64,000 bases of DNA, from positions 1-64,000 of the forward strand of contig NZ_NMTR01000001.1 in the NCBI RefSeq assembly GCF_002549775.1. Direction: 5' to 3'. Below the pieces are notes generated by a model. The model did no database searches. It saw nothing but the letters and a program-made list of their open reading frames with translations, and had not been told where the DNA came from. Numbering within the stretch: position 1 is the first letter of the stretch; every line of letters starts with the position of its first letter. Both the position numbers and the translations under genes were made by a program. Origin of the DNA: Faecalibacterium langellae. Its GTDB lineage: Bacteria > Bacillota > Clostridia > Oscillospirales > Ruminococcaceae. This document shows positions 27,045-35,474 of the stretch, one piece after another.

Positions 27045-29492
27045 GTGTATCTTTCGTTAAAACAGCATGATTTATTTCGTACTCTCTTAATGGGGTTTGA
27101 AGTTCCGTTTAGATCGTATATTGCTGATGTTGTAATATCTCATTACCCTGCATATATAGATTTTTCAACGGAATTAAACAACCGTAAGGCCACACTATCA
27201 TCAGCAGACCCAATTTTTTTGCGAGATAAACTTCCCAACAGCTGCACAGAAAAGAATTGTGCAAAATTATATGCTCGCTTTGTTACAGCTAATCAAAATC
27301 GCCATGTAGATGTCATTACTTCTGATAATGATGTGCCAATGGTGGGACATCTAAATATTGTCACGTTTGCATTTCAAAACCTTTTTGCTGACCTTTATCT
27401 TTTATTTGGTGAGTATCATGACTATTGTGTTTTGGCTGAAAAATATAGATATGCCCGGAACAAACTTGATCACCCGGATTGCAAAACACTCGAAGACACT
27501 GATTTGATTCCCGTTTTGGCTTTTACGAAAGATATTATCAATTTCTTGGACAACGGTTACTTTTCTCGAAAGACCAAGGAACAACTTCTTGTTGAAATAA
27601 GTGTCTTACAAAACAGGAAAATTGAAATTCCTGTAAAATGCCATAACTTTTCCAGTATGCCGTATACTGAATCTCGTATCGTCTGTCGTGAAAATGAAAT
27701 TGAACGTCTCAAAAAATTTATCTGCGGAAATCCCGGAGATTTGCGTAAGCAACACTCTTGTTGTGTGTACGGGTATGGTGGTGTAGGAAAAACCGCGCTG
27801 GTACTAGAAGTTGTAAAGCGAATCGTTCAGGATATTTGGGATGAAAACACATTAAATGATTATCTTCCTTCTTATATTCTGTTCTTTTCAGCTAAAAAAC
27901 AAAAATTGGAGATTGCATCGGCAAACGGCAGGATAATCGAAAGCCCTATACACAAACGCTTTGAAAACTTAGATGACTTAAGGAATCTCATTCTAAACAA
28001 TCTTCAAATTTCCGATTTCAAGAATTTCCATGACGAGGGAATCATTATTGTTGATAACCTCGAAGCAATATCAGAAGATGAGCGAATAAACATCAAACAT
28101 TTTATTGATGCTCAAACACCAGCCGAAATGCAATTTCTTCTTACCTCCCGTAATAGTGAAGACTATGAGGTGAATTTTAAACTCTCTGGATTTGAAAAAG
28201 AGAGTGGAATAACCTTTGTAAAGGAATATATATCGGAAAACTGTTTAGACCTAAATTTAGACGCTTGTGAAATTGAAGAACTTCTAACATTAGCTAAAGG
28301 AAACACACTCGTTTTGGTTCTTTGTCTACGCAGACTTAGTCAAAATTTGTCAAGTATAAGTGGCCTTCAAACTGAATTTTCAAGTATAAATGCTTGGAAG
28401 AACATCCGAAATGGGTTGAAACGTTTTCCGGGTAACGCTTATGAAGTTATTAGTGAATTTATGTTCAAAGATACCTTCGAGGAAATTGAGAAAGTTTTTT
28501 CTAACGACTGTGAATTGTTTTATCGAATCTTAAAAATATTTGCAGTTAGCCAAAATGATGGCATAGACCTGAACACAATCTGTCTGTTGTCTAATGAACC
28601 CTATCCACGTGTTGAGGCTGTTGCAGATACTCTCTGCAATTATCTAATTCTTGAAAAAAGTGGTGACCAATATAGTTTAAATAATTTTGCGGAAAAGTAT
28701 ATTATAAATCGCTTTATGCCCGATGCCACTACTTTTGACTCTGTATCAACGGAAATACGCCAGCGTGAAACTCAAGTTCAGCAAGAACTTGATGAACTAA
28801 ACCGTGATATAAATAGTCGAAATGAACTAGCTAAAATTTTAAATGACTGGCATATAGTTTCGGGCAGCGATCGAATTGCTGCAGCAAGATTGTATAGGCT
28901 ATATGGCGAAGCTGACTATGAGTGTAAGAAAGACAGCAGATTTAAAGCTCAATCTATCCTCGAAGATGTTATTAGAGAAAGCAAAAATGCAGAGGCGATA
29001 ACGGCTCATCCTTATATTAAATTTCAAAAATCAAGAATTTTGCAGGTAATTGATCGCGCAGGTGTTTTACCCGAACGTCATACAGATGAAATTATTGATG
29101 GTTTTAGAAATGCAATATTTGTCATTAAAACGGTTGAGCAATTTTCAGATATACAAAATACGAAGTCATACGCTTCGTTACTATGGCTGTTCGGACAATA
29201 TTTGGCTGAAATAAATAAAAATTTAGAAGCCATTCGCTATTTGGAAGAAGGTGTTGACGCTTTTGAGGCTATGAAAATCTTCGACAAAGAATATTATCAA
29301 TGCCTTTCTAAACTTGGTAGTGTTTACCTTGATTATTTTGAGGAAGATAAACTTGCTCGAACAAAGTATTTGGTACTGGCAAGGACTATAAACAAAAAAC
29401 TTCAACCATCTTTTAAGAACTTGGGTGAATCTAAAGTTTTCGCAACGATGCTAAGAAAGCGTGTTGAAAAATATAACAAATTAAGCGTATAA
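27045..29492 (+). CDS. HEPN-STAND (NB-ARC-like) NTPase, candidate anti-phage defence protein
   Basis: The 815-residue protein is AT-rich compared with the ICE backbone. Residues of about 95-175 are helical and contain R138-N-K-L-D-H143, the Rx4H motif of HEPN RNases. A P-loop NTPase follows: Walker A GYGGVGKT (243-250), Walker B GIIIVDN (332-338) and an NB-ARC-like LLTSRN (365-370). The C-terminal 400 residues are helical, like a TPR-type sensor. This effector-STAND-sensor layout is that of Avs-like and related immune NTPases. It starts with GTG at 27,045 behind AAAGGGTG. The defence role is inferred from architecture and from the adjacent AbiE genes. Confidence 0.75.
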   Translation: MYLSLKQHDLFRTLLMGFEVPFRSYIADVVISHYPAYIDFSTELNNRKATLSSADPIFLRDKLPNSCTEKNCAKLYARFVTANQNRHVDVITSDNDVPMVGHLNIVTFAFQNLFADLYLLFGEYHDYCVLAEKYRYARNKLDHPDCKTLEDTDLIPVLAFTKDIINFLDNGYFSRKTKEQLLVEISVLQNRKIEIPVKCHNFSSMPYTESRIVCRENEIERLKKFICGNPGDLRKQHSCCVYGYGGVGKTALVLEVVKRIVQDIWDENTLNDYLPSYILFFSAKKQKLEIASANGRIIESPIHKRFENLDDLRNLILNNLQISDFKNFHDEGIIIVDNLEAISEDERINIKHFIDAQTPAEMQFLLTSRNSEDYEVNFKLSGFEKESGITFVKEYISENCLDLNLDACEIEELLTLAKGNTLVLVLCLRRLSQNLSSISGLQTEFSSINAWKNIRNGLKRFPGNAYEVISEFMFKDTFEEIEKVFSNDCELFYRILKIFAVSQNDGIDLNTICLLSNEPYPRVEAVADTLCNYLILEKSGDQYSLNNFAEKYIINRFMPDATTFDSVSTEIRQRETQVQQELDELNRDINSRNELAKILNDWHIVSGSDRIAAARLYRLYGEADYECKKDSRFKAQSILEDVIRESKNAEAITAHPYIKFQKSRILQVIDRAGVLPERHTDEIIDGFRNAIFVIKTVEQFSDIQNTKSYASLLWLFGQYLAEINKNLEAIRYLEEGVDAFEAMKIFDKEYYQCLSKLGSVYLDYFEEDKLARTKYLVLARTINKKLQPSFKNLGESKVFATMLRKRVEKYNKLSV

Positions 29493-29497
29493 TACAG

Positions 29498-29536
29498 AAT
29501 CCCCACTCTGGTGTTTATCCAGAAGTGGGGATTTTT
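29498..29536 (+). terminator. terminator of the STAND NTPase gene
   Basis: A 10-bp stem (29,498-29,507 with 29,524-29,533) is followed by a T run. It also separates the gene from the convergent abiE pair. Confidence 0.8.
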
Positions 29537-29551
29537 CATGTCAACAACTTA

Positions 29552-30397
29552 TTACATCATTACTTTTTGCATAATCGAATAGATAGCATTGCAGGTATCA
29601 TCAAAAGAAATATCCTTTGCATAGTCGTATTCCCTGCTATACTTGTTCCATTGCTTACGGAGTATATCGCTCCCCCGGATTTCCTGCATAATCTCCGGGT
29701 ACTGCGTTAAGATTTTAGAACTGCCGCGTTTTCCCGTTGTCCGTTCCAGTGCCCGCCGCAGCGTTGCCTTATCGCACTCGGCTCCGCGCAGGGCGTACAG
29801 AATATAGATGTCGTAGTAATCTCTCGGACGGGTGTTTGCAATGTTGCGGGACAACACGGTTTCCAGCTTTTCAGCCAGAACTGTTTCAAGATTGTAGGCC
29901 AGAACGCTGATCGTGCGGTCATCGAACAGCATTGAAAAGGTGTACTCGATTTCGCGGGGCGTTATCATATCGCCAGTGGTGATATCCACCGTCAGCGGAA
30001 CGCTGATCGGCGGGTAGTTGGCTTTCAGTGATACCCGGATTCCGGGATAATCGTCTGTTTCCCGAATATCCGCAACGCCCACCACTTCAAACTGCACATC
30101 ATCGTCAATCTGGACTGCACACACATCTTTGAAAATAGAAAGGATAGCTTCATGGGTCAGTGTAAAGCCCTTGATAGTCGTATCCAAATCCATAGTGGCC
30201 CGTGTGTCCAGACCAACGATAGCCGAAACCAGAAAACCGCCTTTGATGATGAAGTTATGCTTATACGGTGAAAGCGAAATGCGTTCCAGCAGTCTTTCCA
30301 GCATATAGTTCTGCATCACAAGCTGCGCGGAAATATGCTTCTCGGCTGCTTTCTTCTTGATATAGGCTTTTAACTGCATCGGATTTTTTGTAATCAT
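29552..30397 (-). CDS. abiEii: AbiEii-type nucleotidyltransferase toxin
   Basis: This 281-residue toxin has the polymerase-beta-like motif IKGGFLVS (residues 51-58) with Asp70 and Asp72 in MDLDTT, and the later EKLETVLSR and RPRDYYDIY motifs of the AbiEii/DUF1814 family. AbiE is an abortive-infection toxin-antitoxin system. The ATG overlaps the antitoxin stop by 4 bases. The toxin is encoded downstream of the antitoxin, the normal order. Confidence 0.92.
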   Translation of the reverse strand: MITKNPMQLKAYIKKKAAEKHISAQLVMQNYMLERLLERISLSPYKHNFIIKGGFLVSAIVGLDTRATMDLDTTIKGFTLTHEAILSIFKDVCAVQIDDDVQFEVVGVADIRETDDYPGIRVSLKANYPPISVPLTVDITTGDMITPREIEYTFSMLFDDRTISVLAYNLETVLAEKLETVLSRNIANTRPRDYYDIYILYALRGAECDKATLRRALERTTGKRGSSKILTQYPEIMQEIRGSDILRKQWNKYSREYDYAKDISFDDTCNAIYSIMQKVMM

Positions 30398-30987
30398 AGT
30401 AAAATCTCCATGTAGCGCAGAACCTTGGGCTTCACACGAAGTCGTTCTGCGTACTGCATCAATTTGTGAATGTCTTTGTCTTTGGATGCGGCGTAACGTT
30501 TCATGGCCGCGCCCACAATTTGAATATCACTCCCGCTGCCGCGCAGGATGTCGCACAGCGTCCGTTCCAAATCGTAAACACGAATGGGATTGCCGGATGG
30601 CGATTGGATTTCAATAATACCGAAGTCATAATTTTCTGGAATAGCTCGTTTGACGATCAAATCTTCCTGCTTCAAGGACAGTGCATTGTAGCCCTTGGGA
30701 AAAGTCATCGTGTACCTTGCCGGAGTGCGGTCAGAATAGCCCAGCAGATAGAGTGCGGTATCATGCGAGTAGATACCTCTGCTGTACTTCCGCTGCAACA
30801 GGTAAAAATCATCTTCCCATGCGCTGCTCTGTACATACAGACCACGCCCGAAACGGTACAGTTCCCCGCTCTCGACAAAATCATGCAGATAGCCCCGATG
30901 TAAGCCGGCTTTCGTCAGCTGTGCGGCCGTAATGATGCCATTGGGGGCAGACTGCACCATTTTTTCTACTTTGCCCATGTTGTTCAT
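30394..30987 (-). CDS. abiEi: AbiEi-type antitoxin and autoregulator
   Basis: The 197-residue protein has an N-terminal winged-helix domain (ITAAQLTKAGLHRGYLHDFVESGEL) and the AbiEi C-terminal domain (YSHDTALYLLGYSDRTP, YDLERTLCDILR). Characterised relatives neutralise AbiEii and repress their own promoter by binding inverted repeats. Here the promoter lies inside a 47-bp palindrome at 31,001-31,047. GAGGTG precedes the ATG. Confidence 0.92.
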   Translation of the reverse strand: MNNMGKVEKMVQSAPNGIITAAQLTKAGLHRGYLHDFVESGELYRFGRGLYVQSSAWEDDFYLLQRKYSRGIYSHDTALYLLGYSDRTPARYTMTFPKGYNALSLKQEDLIVKRAIPENYDFGIIEIQSPSGNPIRVYDLERTLCDILRGSGSDIQIVGAAMKRYAASKDKDIHKLMQYAERLRVKPKVLRYMEILL

Positions 30988-31000
30988 GCTATCACCTCAC

Positions 31001-31047
31001 TTGACATTCACACATTATATTATAGAGAAATAATGTGTGTTCGTCAA
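31001..31047 (-). promoter_or_regulatory. abiE promoter within 47-bp palindrome, copy 2
   Basis: On the minus strand TTGACG (31,042-31,047) and TATAAT (31,019-31,024) are 17 bases apart. Arms ACACATTAT (31,010-31,018) and ATAATGTGT (31,030-31,038) overlap the -10 box and the spacer, an ideal operator for the autoregulator AbiEi. Confidence 0.75.
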
Positions 31048-31054
31048 CAGTGAA

Positions 31055-31101
31055 TTGACAGTCGCACATTATTTTGGTTAAAAGTAATGCGTCATTGTCA
31101 A
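31055..31101. repeat. 47-bp palindromic element, copy 3
   Basis: It is separated from copy 2 by 7 bases and has TTGACA/TGTCAA ends. It is about 81% identical to copy 1 at 26,885 and lies just past the 3' end of mobA. Copies 1 and 3 bracket the defence block. Confidence 0.7.
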
Positions 31102-31108
31102 GCAATGC

Positions 31109-32437
31109 TCACAGGGTCTTGTCCCTCTCCTGCCTATGATTCGAGAACAGAACACCGTCCACATTCTGCTTGATGATGCCATACTCCTGCATCTGGCGTT
31201 TGGCTTCGGTGTACTGTCGTTGCAGCTGGTCTTTCTGCTCGGCCAACTGCTTATATTCGGCTTTCAGTGCGTAAAGGTCGGGCAGCTTTTGGAAGCCCTG
31301 CTCTTTCAGGGCCTTGGCTGCGGCTTCATAGAGAATCAGGGAGCCCTCGTGCTTGCGCCGGAACTGCTTTTTGTCAGCGGCCCGTTGGTACTCCTGCACC
31401 AGTGGACGCAGCTCCTTACAGGTGGTGAAATCCTTTATTAGTACGGCCATTTCAGCAAGTCGGCGCTCTGCTGCTTTCAATGCGGCGGCAGCTTCGGTGC
31501 TGGCGGCGGTGATCTCGGCCACCCGGCTTTCCAAATCCGGGTAGCTTTCGATTTCATGCTCGGTCAGGAAGTTCAGCGTCCGGGCCGCCTGTTTCAGATT
31601 GTGGAGTTTTGCCCACTTCTCATACCCTGCGGACTGCTGGGCCTTGATGCTGTTCTCCAAATCAATCCGCAGCGAAATTTTGCGGTTTTCTTTGGGCTTC
31701 CGCTCCACGAACCGCCCTTTGATGCGTTCGATGATGGCTTCCTCGGTGTAGGCTTCGCCCAGCGTTTTGCAGCGGGTGAACCGTTCCTGTCCGGGCGCAC
31801 GGAACGAAACATACTTGCCACGCTTGGCCTCGTAGCCCTGCTCCTGCAGGAGCCGCAGAAAATCGTCAAAATCCTTGGCCTGCGGGATGGCTGCATCTAT
31901 GGCAGCTTTCAGCTTCGCCTTCCAGCTTGTACCCTTGCGGTGTGCGTCCCACTCGGCATAGCTCTTGCCCCGGTCTTGACCGGGCATCACCACGGACAGG
32001 CCGTATTCCTTGCATAGCCGATCGCTAGTGCGCCGGATGTAGGCATAACTTTGTCGGTTGGAAACATACTTCCGCTGGTTCACCATGTCCACTGCACAAA
32101 AGATAATGTGGTTGTGGACGTGCCCCTTGTCAATGTGCGTGGTCAGTACATACGGGTATTTGCCTTGCAGGACTTCATCTGCAAGCTGCCGACCAATCTC
32201 GTGGGCTTGCTCCGGTGTGGTTTCGCCCGGCGCAAAAGACTGTATCAGGTGGTGGGCCAGATTGTTGCCTTTCTGCATGGCCTGCGAGAGCAGTAGTTCA
32301 AACTCGATGTCGGCGGTTTCGTAGGAGCAGGCAAAGGAGGACACCAGCATTTTTTCGTCCGTCTTGGCCGGATTCTCGATGTAGTCCAATGCCTTTTTCA
32401 GCGTTGACTTGATAGGATGTATCTTTGTAACTGCCAT
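31109..32437 (-). CDS. mobA: MobA/VirD2-family relaxase (MOBP type)
   Basis: The 442-residue relaxase nicks the ICE at oriT and leads the strand into the recipient. Tyr19 (ALDYIENP) is the likely catalytic residue, and H101, H106, H108 and H110 in THIDKGHVHNHIIF form the metal-binding site. The C-terminal half is helical and charged. ATG at 32,437 has a GGAG-type site; an upstream in-frame extension lacks one. It overlaps mobC by 40 bases. Confidence 0.93.
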   Translation of the reverse strand: MAVTKIHPIKSTLKKALDYIENPAKTDEKMLVSSFACSYETADIEFELLLSQAMQKGNNLAHHLIQSFAPGETTPEQAHEIGRQLADEVLQGKYPYVLTTHIDKGHVHNHIIFCAVDMVNQRKYVSNRQSYAYIRRTSDRLCKEYGLSVVMPGQDRGKSYAEWDAHRKGTSWKAKLKAAIDAAIPQAKDFDDFLRLLQEQGYEAKRGKYVSFRAPGQERFTRCKTLGEAYTEEAIIERIKGRFVERKPKENRKISLRIDLENSIKAQQSAGYEKWAKLHNLKQAARTLNFLTEHEIESYPDLESRVAEITAASTEAAAALKAAERRLAEMAVLIKDFTTCKELRPLVQEYQRAADKKQFRRKHEGSLILYEAAAKALKEQGFQKLPDLYALKAEYKQLAEQKDQLQRQYTEAKRQMQEYGIIKQNVDGVLFSNHRQERDKTL

Positions 32438-32727
32438 ATCTGCGCCAATGCTCCCTTGATGTCCGCAACGTCTTGTGTGTACAGCGGCCCCATGCTGTTC
32501 AGCCACCGCGCAATCTGATTGACGTTGACGCCAATCTTCTGCAATTCGGCGGTCTGCGCCCGGATGTCGGTGGTGTCGATGTGGACAACATAACCATCTA
32601 TCAGCATCTTCCGGGCGTAGGCAGAAAAATTCCGTGTGTGCAGCAAAGCCATCTTCTGCCGGATAAGTTCCTGTTCCTCCGGCGTCACGGGAACACGCAG
32701 AACAATTTTTCGGGTTCGGTTCGTCAT
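32398..32727 (-). CDS. mobC: MobC-like relaxosome protein
   Basis: The 109-residue protein has an N-terminal ribbon-helix-helix-like region (KIVLRVPVTPEE) and the MobC pattern GVNVNQIARWLNSMG. It binds oriT and helps the relaxase. ATG at 32,727 has GAGGTG upstream; the open frame extends further upstream but crosses the probable oriT. Confidence 0.88.
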   Translation of the reverse strand: MTNRTRKIVLRVPVTPEEQELIRQKMALLHTRNFSAYARKMLIDGYVVHIDTTDIRAQTAELQKIGVNVNQIARWLNSMGPLYTQDVADIKGALAQIWQLQRYILSSQR

Positions 32728-32751
32728 AGTTTCACCTCGTTTCTTGGGGGT

Positions 32752-32808
32752 CTGGGGTACTCCCCAGCAAGCATTTCTGCCGGGAGTGGCTACACTCCCT
32801 ATGCTTGC
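32752..32808 (-). other. probable origin of transfer (oriT)
   Basis: Just upstream of mobC are nested perfect inverted repeats: CTGGGG/CCCCAG (32,752-32,767), then GCAAGCAT/ATGCTTGC (32,767-32,774 with 32,801-32,808) enclosing GGGAG/CTCCC. Position next to mobC-mobA and this structure fit an oriT. The nick site was not assigned. Confidence 0.55.
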
Positions 32809-32922
32809 TACGTTACATCTCCCCACTACTATGACACCACAACACCCCCGTTTTGCCCGCAAAATGCAAAAAAAAAAAATAAGAGGACGCTTTTGCATCC
32901 TCTCAATGACCGTGCATGACAA

Positions 32923-33291
32923 TCAGACACACACGGGCTCTTTTTCCTGTTCATGGATTCGTAAGGCACCGTCAATGGCACCTTCTACGATAGGTAAGTA
33001 TTCTTCCGGGCAAAGCTGCAGCTTGTGGCTGACCCGCTGACGTTCCGCACTTTCTTCCCGCATGAGTTCCGGGTTGAAGTACCGCTCCACGGGCAGACCA
33101 CATATTTTTATCAGCTGAATCACCACCGGCAGGCTGGGCAGCGTGCCTTCGTTTTCGATGTTCGCAAGATACCGGCTGTCACAATGTATCATGTCAGCCA
33201 GCGCACTGCGGGAAAGTTGTTTTGCCTTTCGAGCTGCCTTGACATCCGCTCCGAACGTTTCAAAGCCGGGACAGTCCTCAATTTTCGCCAT
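32923..33291 (-). CDS. XRE-family helix-turn-helix regulator
   Basis: This 122-residue protein has an N-terminal HTH_3 domain (ALADMIHCDSRYLANIENEGTLPSL) and a short C-terminal tail. It lies upstream of mobC on the same strand and is a standard ICE regulator. Two direct repeats upstream (33,307 and 33,360) could be its binding sites. A GGTGATG sequence serves as ribosome-binding site. Confidence 0.88.
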   Translation of the reverse strand: MAKIEDCPGFETFGADVKAARKAKQLSRSALADMIHCDSRYLANIENEGTLPSLPVVIQLIKICGLPVERYFNPELMREESAERQRVSHKLQLCPEEYLPIVEGAIDGALRIHEQEKEPVCV

Positions 33292-33306
33292 TCTGCATCA
33301 CCCATA

Positions 33307-33378
33307 TACATTTTATAGTTCATGAGCGATTGGCGAAATGTTGCTATGTCCGTTCTGTCTACATTTTATAATTCATAA
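33307..33378. promoter_or_regulatory. pair of 19-bp direct repeats upstream of the XRE gene
   Basis: Near-identical copies (33,307-33,325 and 33,360-33,378, beginning TACATTTTATA) lie 53 bases apart in the promoter region of the XRE gene. They are candidate operators. Confidence 0.5.
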
Positions 33379-33433
33379 TCCGGGGCTGCGCACCTAGTTT
33401 ATCAGATACCAAGCAGCTTTCAACAGTTGGTCA

Positions 33434-33952
33434 TTACAATATTGCATGAATCAAACTCTCAGTACCTGCAATTTCTGCTTCAACAATATATTTAGTTCGT
33501 TCAATATTAGCTTTTGCAATGGAAGGTATGTCGTCTTTTATGACTGTTATCTGCTGCTCAATTCCCTCAAGATAGCTATTTAATATTTTCAAACGCTGTG
33601 AAAGCAGACTTTGCGGATCATCTAACGCATCAATAAAAAATGCGGCAATCGAGAAAATGTTGGTATCATAGTCGAAGGACAAAATTGATTGCTGTAATGT
33701 TGCCACAAATTCTTGTTTCCCTTTGTCTGTAAGCGAGTAAATCGTCTTGTCGGGCATATTTCCATCCTTTTCAACGCTGCCATAAATATATTCTTTTTTC
33801 TCTAAGACTTTTAGTGTAGCGTAGACTGTCGAATTGGCGATGTTGTACCAACGATGAACATTCATGATTTGTAGTTGCTTGATAATTTCATATGGATTAA
33901 GCGGTCTTTGATTGATCAGACCCAATAACATAGTAGCAGATTTCGAGAGCAT
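33434..33952 (-). CDS. PadR-family transcriptional regulator (first)
   Basis: The 172-residue protein has a PadR winged helix (LLGLINQRPLNPYEIIKQL, STVYATLKVLEKKEYI) and a C-terminal dimerisation helix. It is divergent from the gene at 34,064. A perfect 32-bp palindrome between the two (33,981-34,012) is its probable operator. PadR regulators usually sense small aromatic molecules or drugs. Confidence 0.88.
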   Translation of the reverse strand: MLSKSATMLLGLINQRPLNPYEIIKQLQIMNVHRWYNIANSTVYATLKVLEKKEYIYGSVEKDGNMPDKTIYSLTDKGKQEFVATLQQSILSFDYDTNIFSIAAFFIDALDDPQSLLSQRLKILNSYLEGIEQQITVIKDDIPSIAKANIERTKYIVEAEIAGTESLIHAIL

Positions 33953-33980
33953 AACGCATACCCCTTGACTTTAGTTTCAA

Positions 33981-34041
33981 GTTGTAGTACTCTATATATA
34001 GAGTACTACAACATTATATTATAACTGTACCACAGTTATAA
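33981..34041. promoter_or_regulatory. divergent operator region with two palindromes
   Basis: Bases 33,981-34,012 form a perfect 32-bp palindrome with the core TACTCTATATATAGAGTA. A second inverted repeat has 9-base arms at 34,019-34,027 and 34,033-34,041. A TTGACT at 33,965 may be the plus-strand -35 box. The larger one is probably bound by the PadR protein. Confidence 0.75.
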
Positions 34042-34063
34042 TCAAAATACAAGGGGGAGTAAA

Positions 34064-34552
34064 ATGCCGCAACTAAATAAGGGTGGAAAATATGTATTTG
34101 GACTTTCTGCCATCAGCAATAGGCGAGAAATACTTTTTCCGGCAGAGACTCTTGAACAATATCCCGTTCAAAAAGAAGGACGCATTATTATTTTCACGGG
34201 GAGCAAAATCACGGGCGGATTTTGCGTGACCAGCAAACAATTACTTGGGCAATCAAAATTGAAGCATATATTAGATGATTGTCCCGCATTGTCACAGTAC
34301 ACGATTGATGAAGGAGAATTCGTTCGCTATAAAGGACGAGGCTATACTTGGCTGCATATTTCTCAAAACGGTGTTGTGAGGCTGCCCGAAAACACGATGC
34401 GATATTTGAATCTTTCCTGTGGGGATATTCTCATGTCGATTAAAAGCAGTGACATCGCATTTACAATGGGAGCAAGAGGGCCGCTTATGGACAAAGTACA
34501 TTCTTACCCCGGTCATATCAAGGAATATCGGGTTACTTGCTGCGGGCAATAA
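34064..34552 (+). CDS. hypothetical protein, possible AbrB-like fold
   Basis: This 162-residue protein has a strong AAGGGGGAG site before the ATG. Segments such as HISQNGVVRLPENTMRYLNLSCGDIL have the beta-strand and turn pattern of AbrB/SpoVT swapped-hairpin domains, but this is weak. It is divergent from a PadR gene and shares its operator, and is followed 4 bases later by a KTR gene. The function is unknown. Confidence 0.6.
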   Translation: MPQLNKGGKYVFGLSAISNRREILFPAETLEQYPVQKEGRIIIFTGSKITGGFCVTSKQLLGQSKLKHILDDCPALSQYTIDEGEFVRYKGRGYTWLHISQNGVVRLPENTMRYLNLSCGDILMSIKSSDIAFTMGARGPLMDKVHSYPGHIKEYRVTCCGQ

Positions 34553-34556
34553 GGAT

Positions 34557-34745
34557 ATGAGTCATATTGAGTGGGTATTATGTCCTGTCTGCGGCAGTAA
34601 AACACGATTAAGAATCCGCAGCGATACCATTCTTGAAAATTTCCCATTGTTTTGTCCCAAATGCAAGCATGAAACTTTAATCGCAGTTCGACAACTAAAT
34701 CTATCCATCGTGCAAGAGCCAGACGCTAAGACGCAGAGCCGATAA
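34557..34745 (+). CDS. cysteine-rich KTR domain protein (first copy)
   Basis: The 62-residue protein has two CxxC pairs (CPVCGSKTR and CPKCKHETL), a small zinc ribbon. The KTR family is common on mobile elements with antibiotic resistance. It is closely similar to the protein at 35,895, differing at about a dozen residues. The gene ends inside the stem of its terminator. Confidence 0.85.
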   Translation: MSHIEWVLCPVCGSKTRLRIRSDTILENFPLFCPKCKHETLIAVRQLNLSIVQEPDAKTQSR

Positions 34746-34782
34746 CACAGAGAAAAAACTCCGATGTTATCGGCTCTGTTTT
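34735..34782 (+). terminator. terminator of the first KTR cassette
   Basis: A 13-bp stem (34,735-34,747 with 34,765-34,777) is followed by GTTTT. The stop codon of the KTR gene lies in the left arm. Confidence 0.85.
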
Positions 34783-34915
34783 CACTTTTTCTGTGATTCC
34801 CTCGGTGGAAGAAAAGGAAAATGCTACTGGGTAGATGGCTTAATAAGAGGGCCAACGAAAAAAGTTTTGAAGTTCATTTTTGGTCAGTTGCCTTGACTTT
34901 TGCTATCATTAATAG

Positions 34916-34932
34916 TACTATTGACAATAGTA
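34916..34932 (+). promoter_or_regulatory. operator palindrome of the second PadR gene
   Basis: A perfect palindrome, TACTATTG-A-CAATAGTA, lies 17 bases upstream of the PadR start codon, overlapping the expected transcription start. Confidence 0.65.
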
Positions 34933-34949
34933 AAAGTGGAGGTGTCGTT

Positions 34950-35474
34950 ATGTCATCAATCGATTTAGTTATACTTGGCATTGTTTTGGAGAAACCTCAA
35001 AGCGCCTATGACATTCAAAAGGATGTGGAGTACCACCATCTTTCTCGCTGGACAAAAATAAGTGTACCTTCTATTTATAGAAAAGTACTCCAGCTGAGCG
35101 ATAAGGGCTATCTTCAAAGCGATATTGTCAAGGGCGATAAGTTTGCGGATAAGGCCATTTATTCCATTACCGATCAGGGCAGAGCGTATTTCAAGGAGCT
35201 GATGGCCTCTTGTGCCGCTGGCACAGTACCCTTGCTATTCGATTTCAATGTGGTCATTACCAATTTGAACAAGATGGACAAAGCCGAAGCGTTGGAGCTG
35301 GTTTCGACTTTGCGCCGGAGCATACAGTCCTCGGCTGAATCGAACGAGGGCTATGCGCGGGAATTTGCAGACATTCCTTTGGTTGGGAGAACGATTTTTG
35401 AGCAGCAGCAGCTTCTCTATCGAGCCCTTCTAGAATGGCTGGATCACTTTGAAGGGCAGTTCTTAGAAGAATGA
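34950..35474 (+). CDS. PadR-family transcriptional regulator (second)
   Basis: The 174-residue protein starts MSSIDLVILGIVLEKPQSAYDI and has the PadR winged helix (SIYRKVLQLSDKGYL) and a helical C-terminal half. ATG at 34,950 is preceded by GGAGG. It is the first gene of a PadR-YjdF-KTR operon and overlaps yjdF by 4 bases. It probably represses this operon through the palindrome at 34,916. Confidence 0.9.
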   Translation: MSSIDLVILGIVLEKPQSAYDIQKDVEYHHLSRWTKISVPSIYRKVLQLSDKGYLQSDIVKGDKFADKAIYSITDQGRAYFKELMASCAAGTVPLLFDFNVVITNLNKMDKAEALELVSTLRRSIQSSAESNEGYAREFADIPLVGRTIFEQQQLLYRALLEWLDHFEGQFLEE

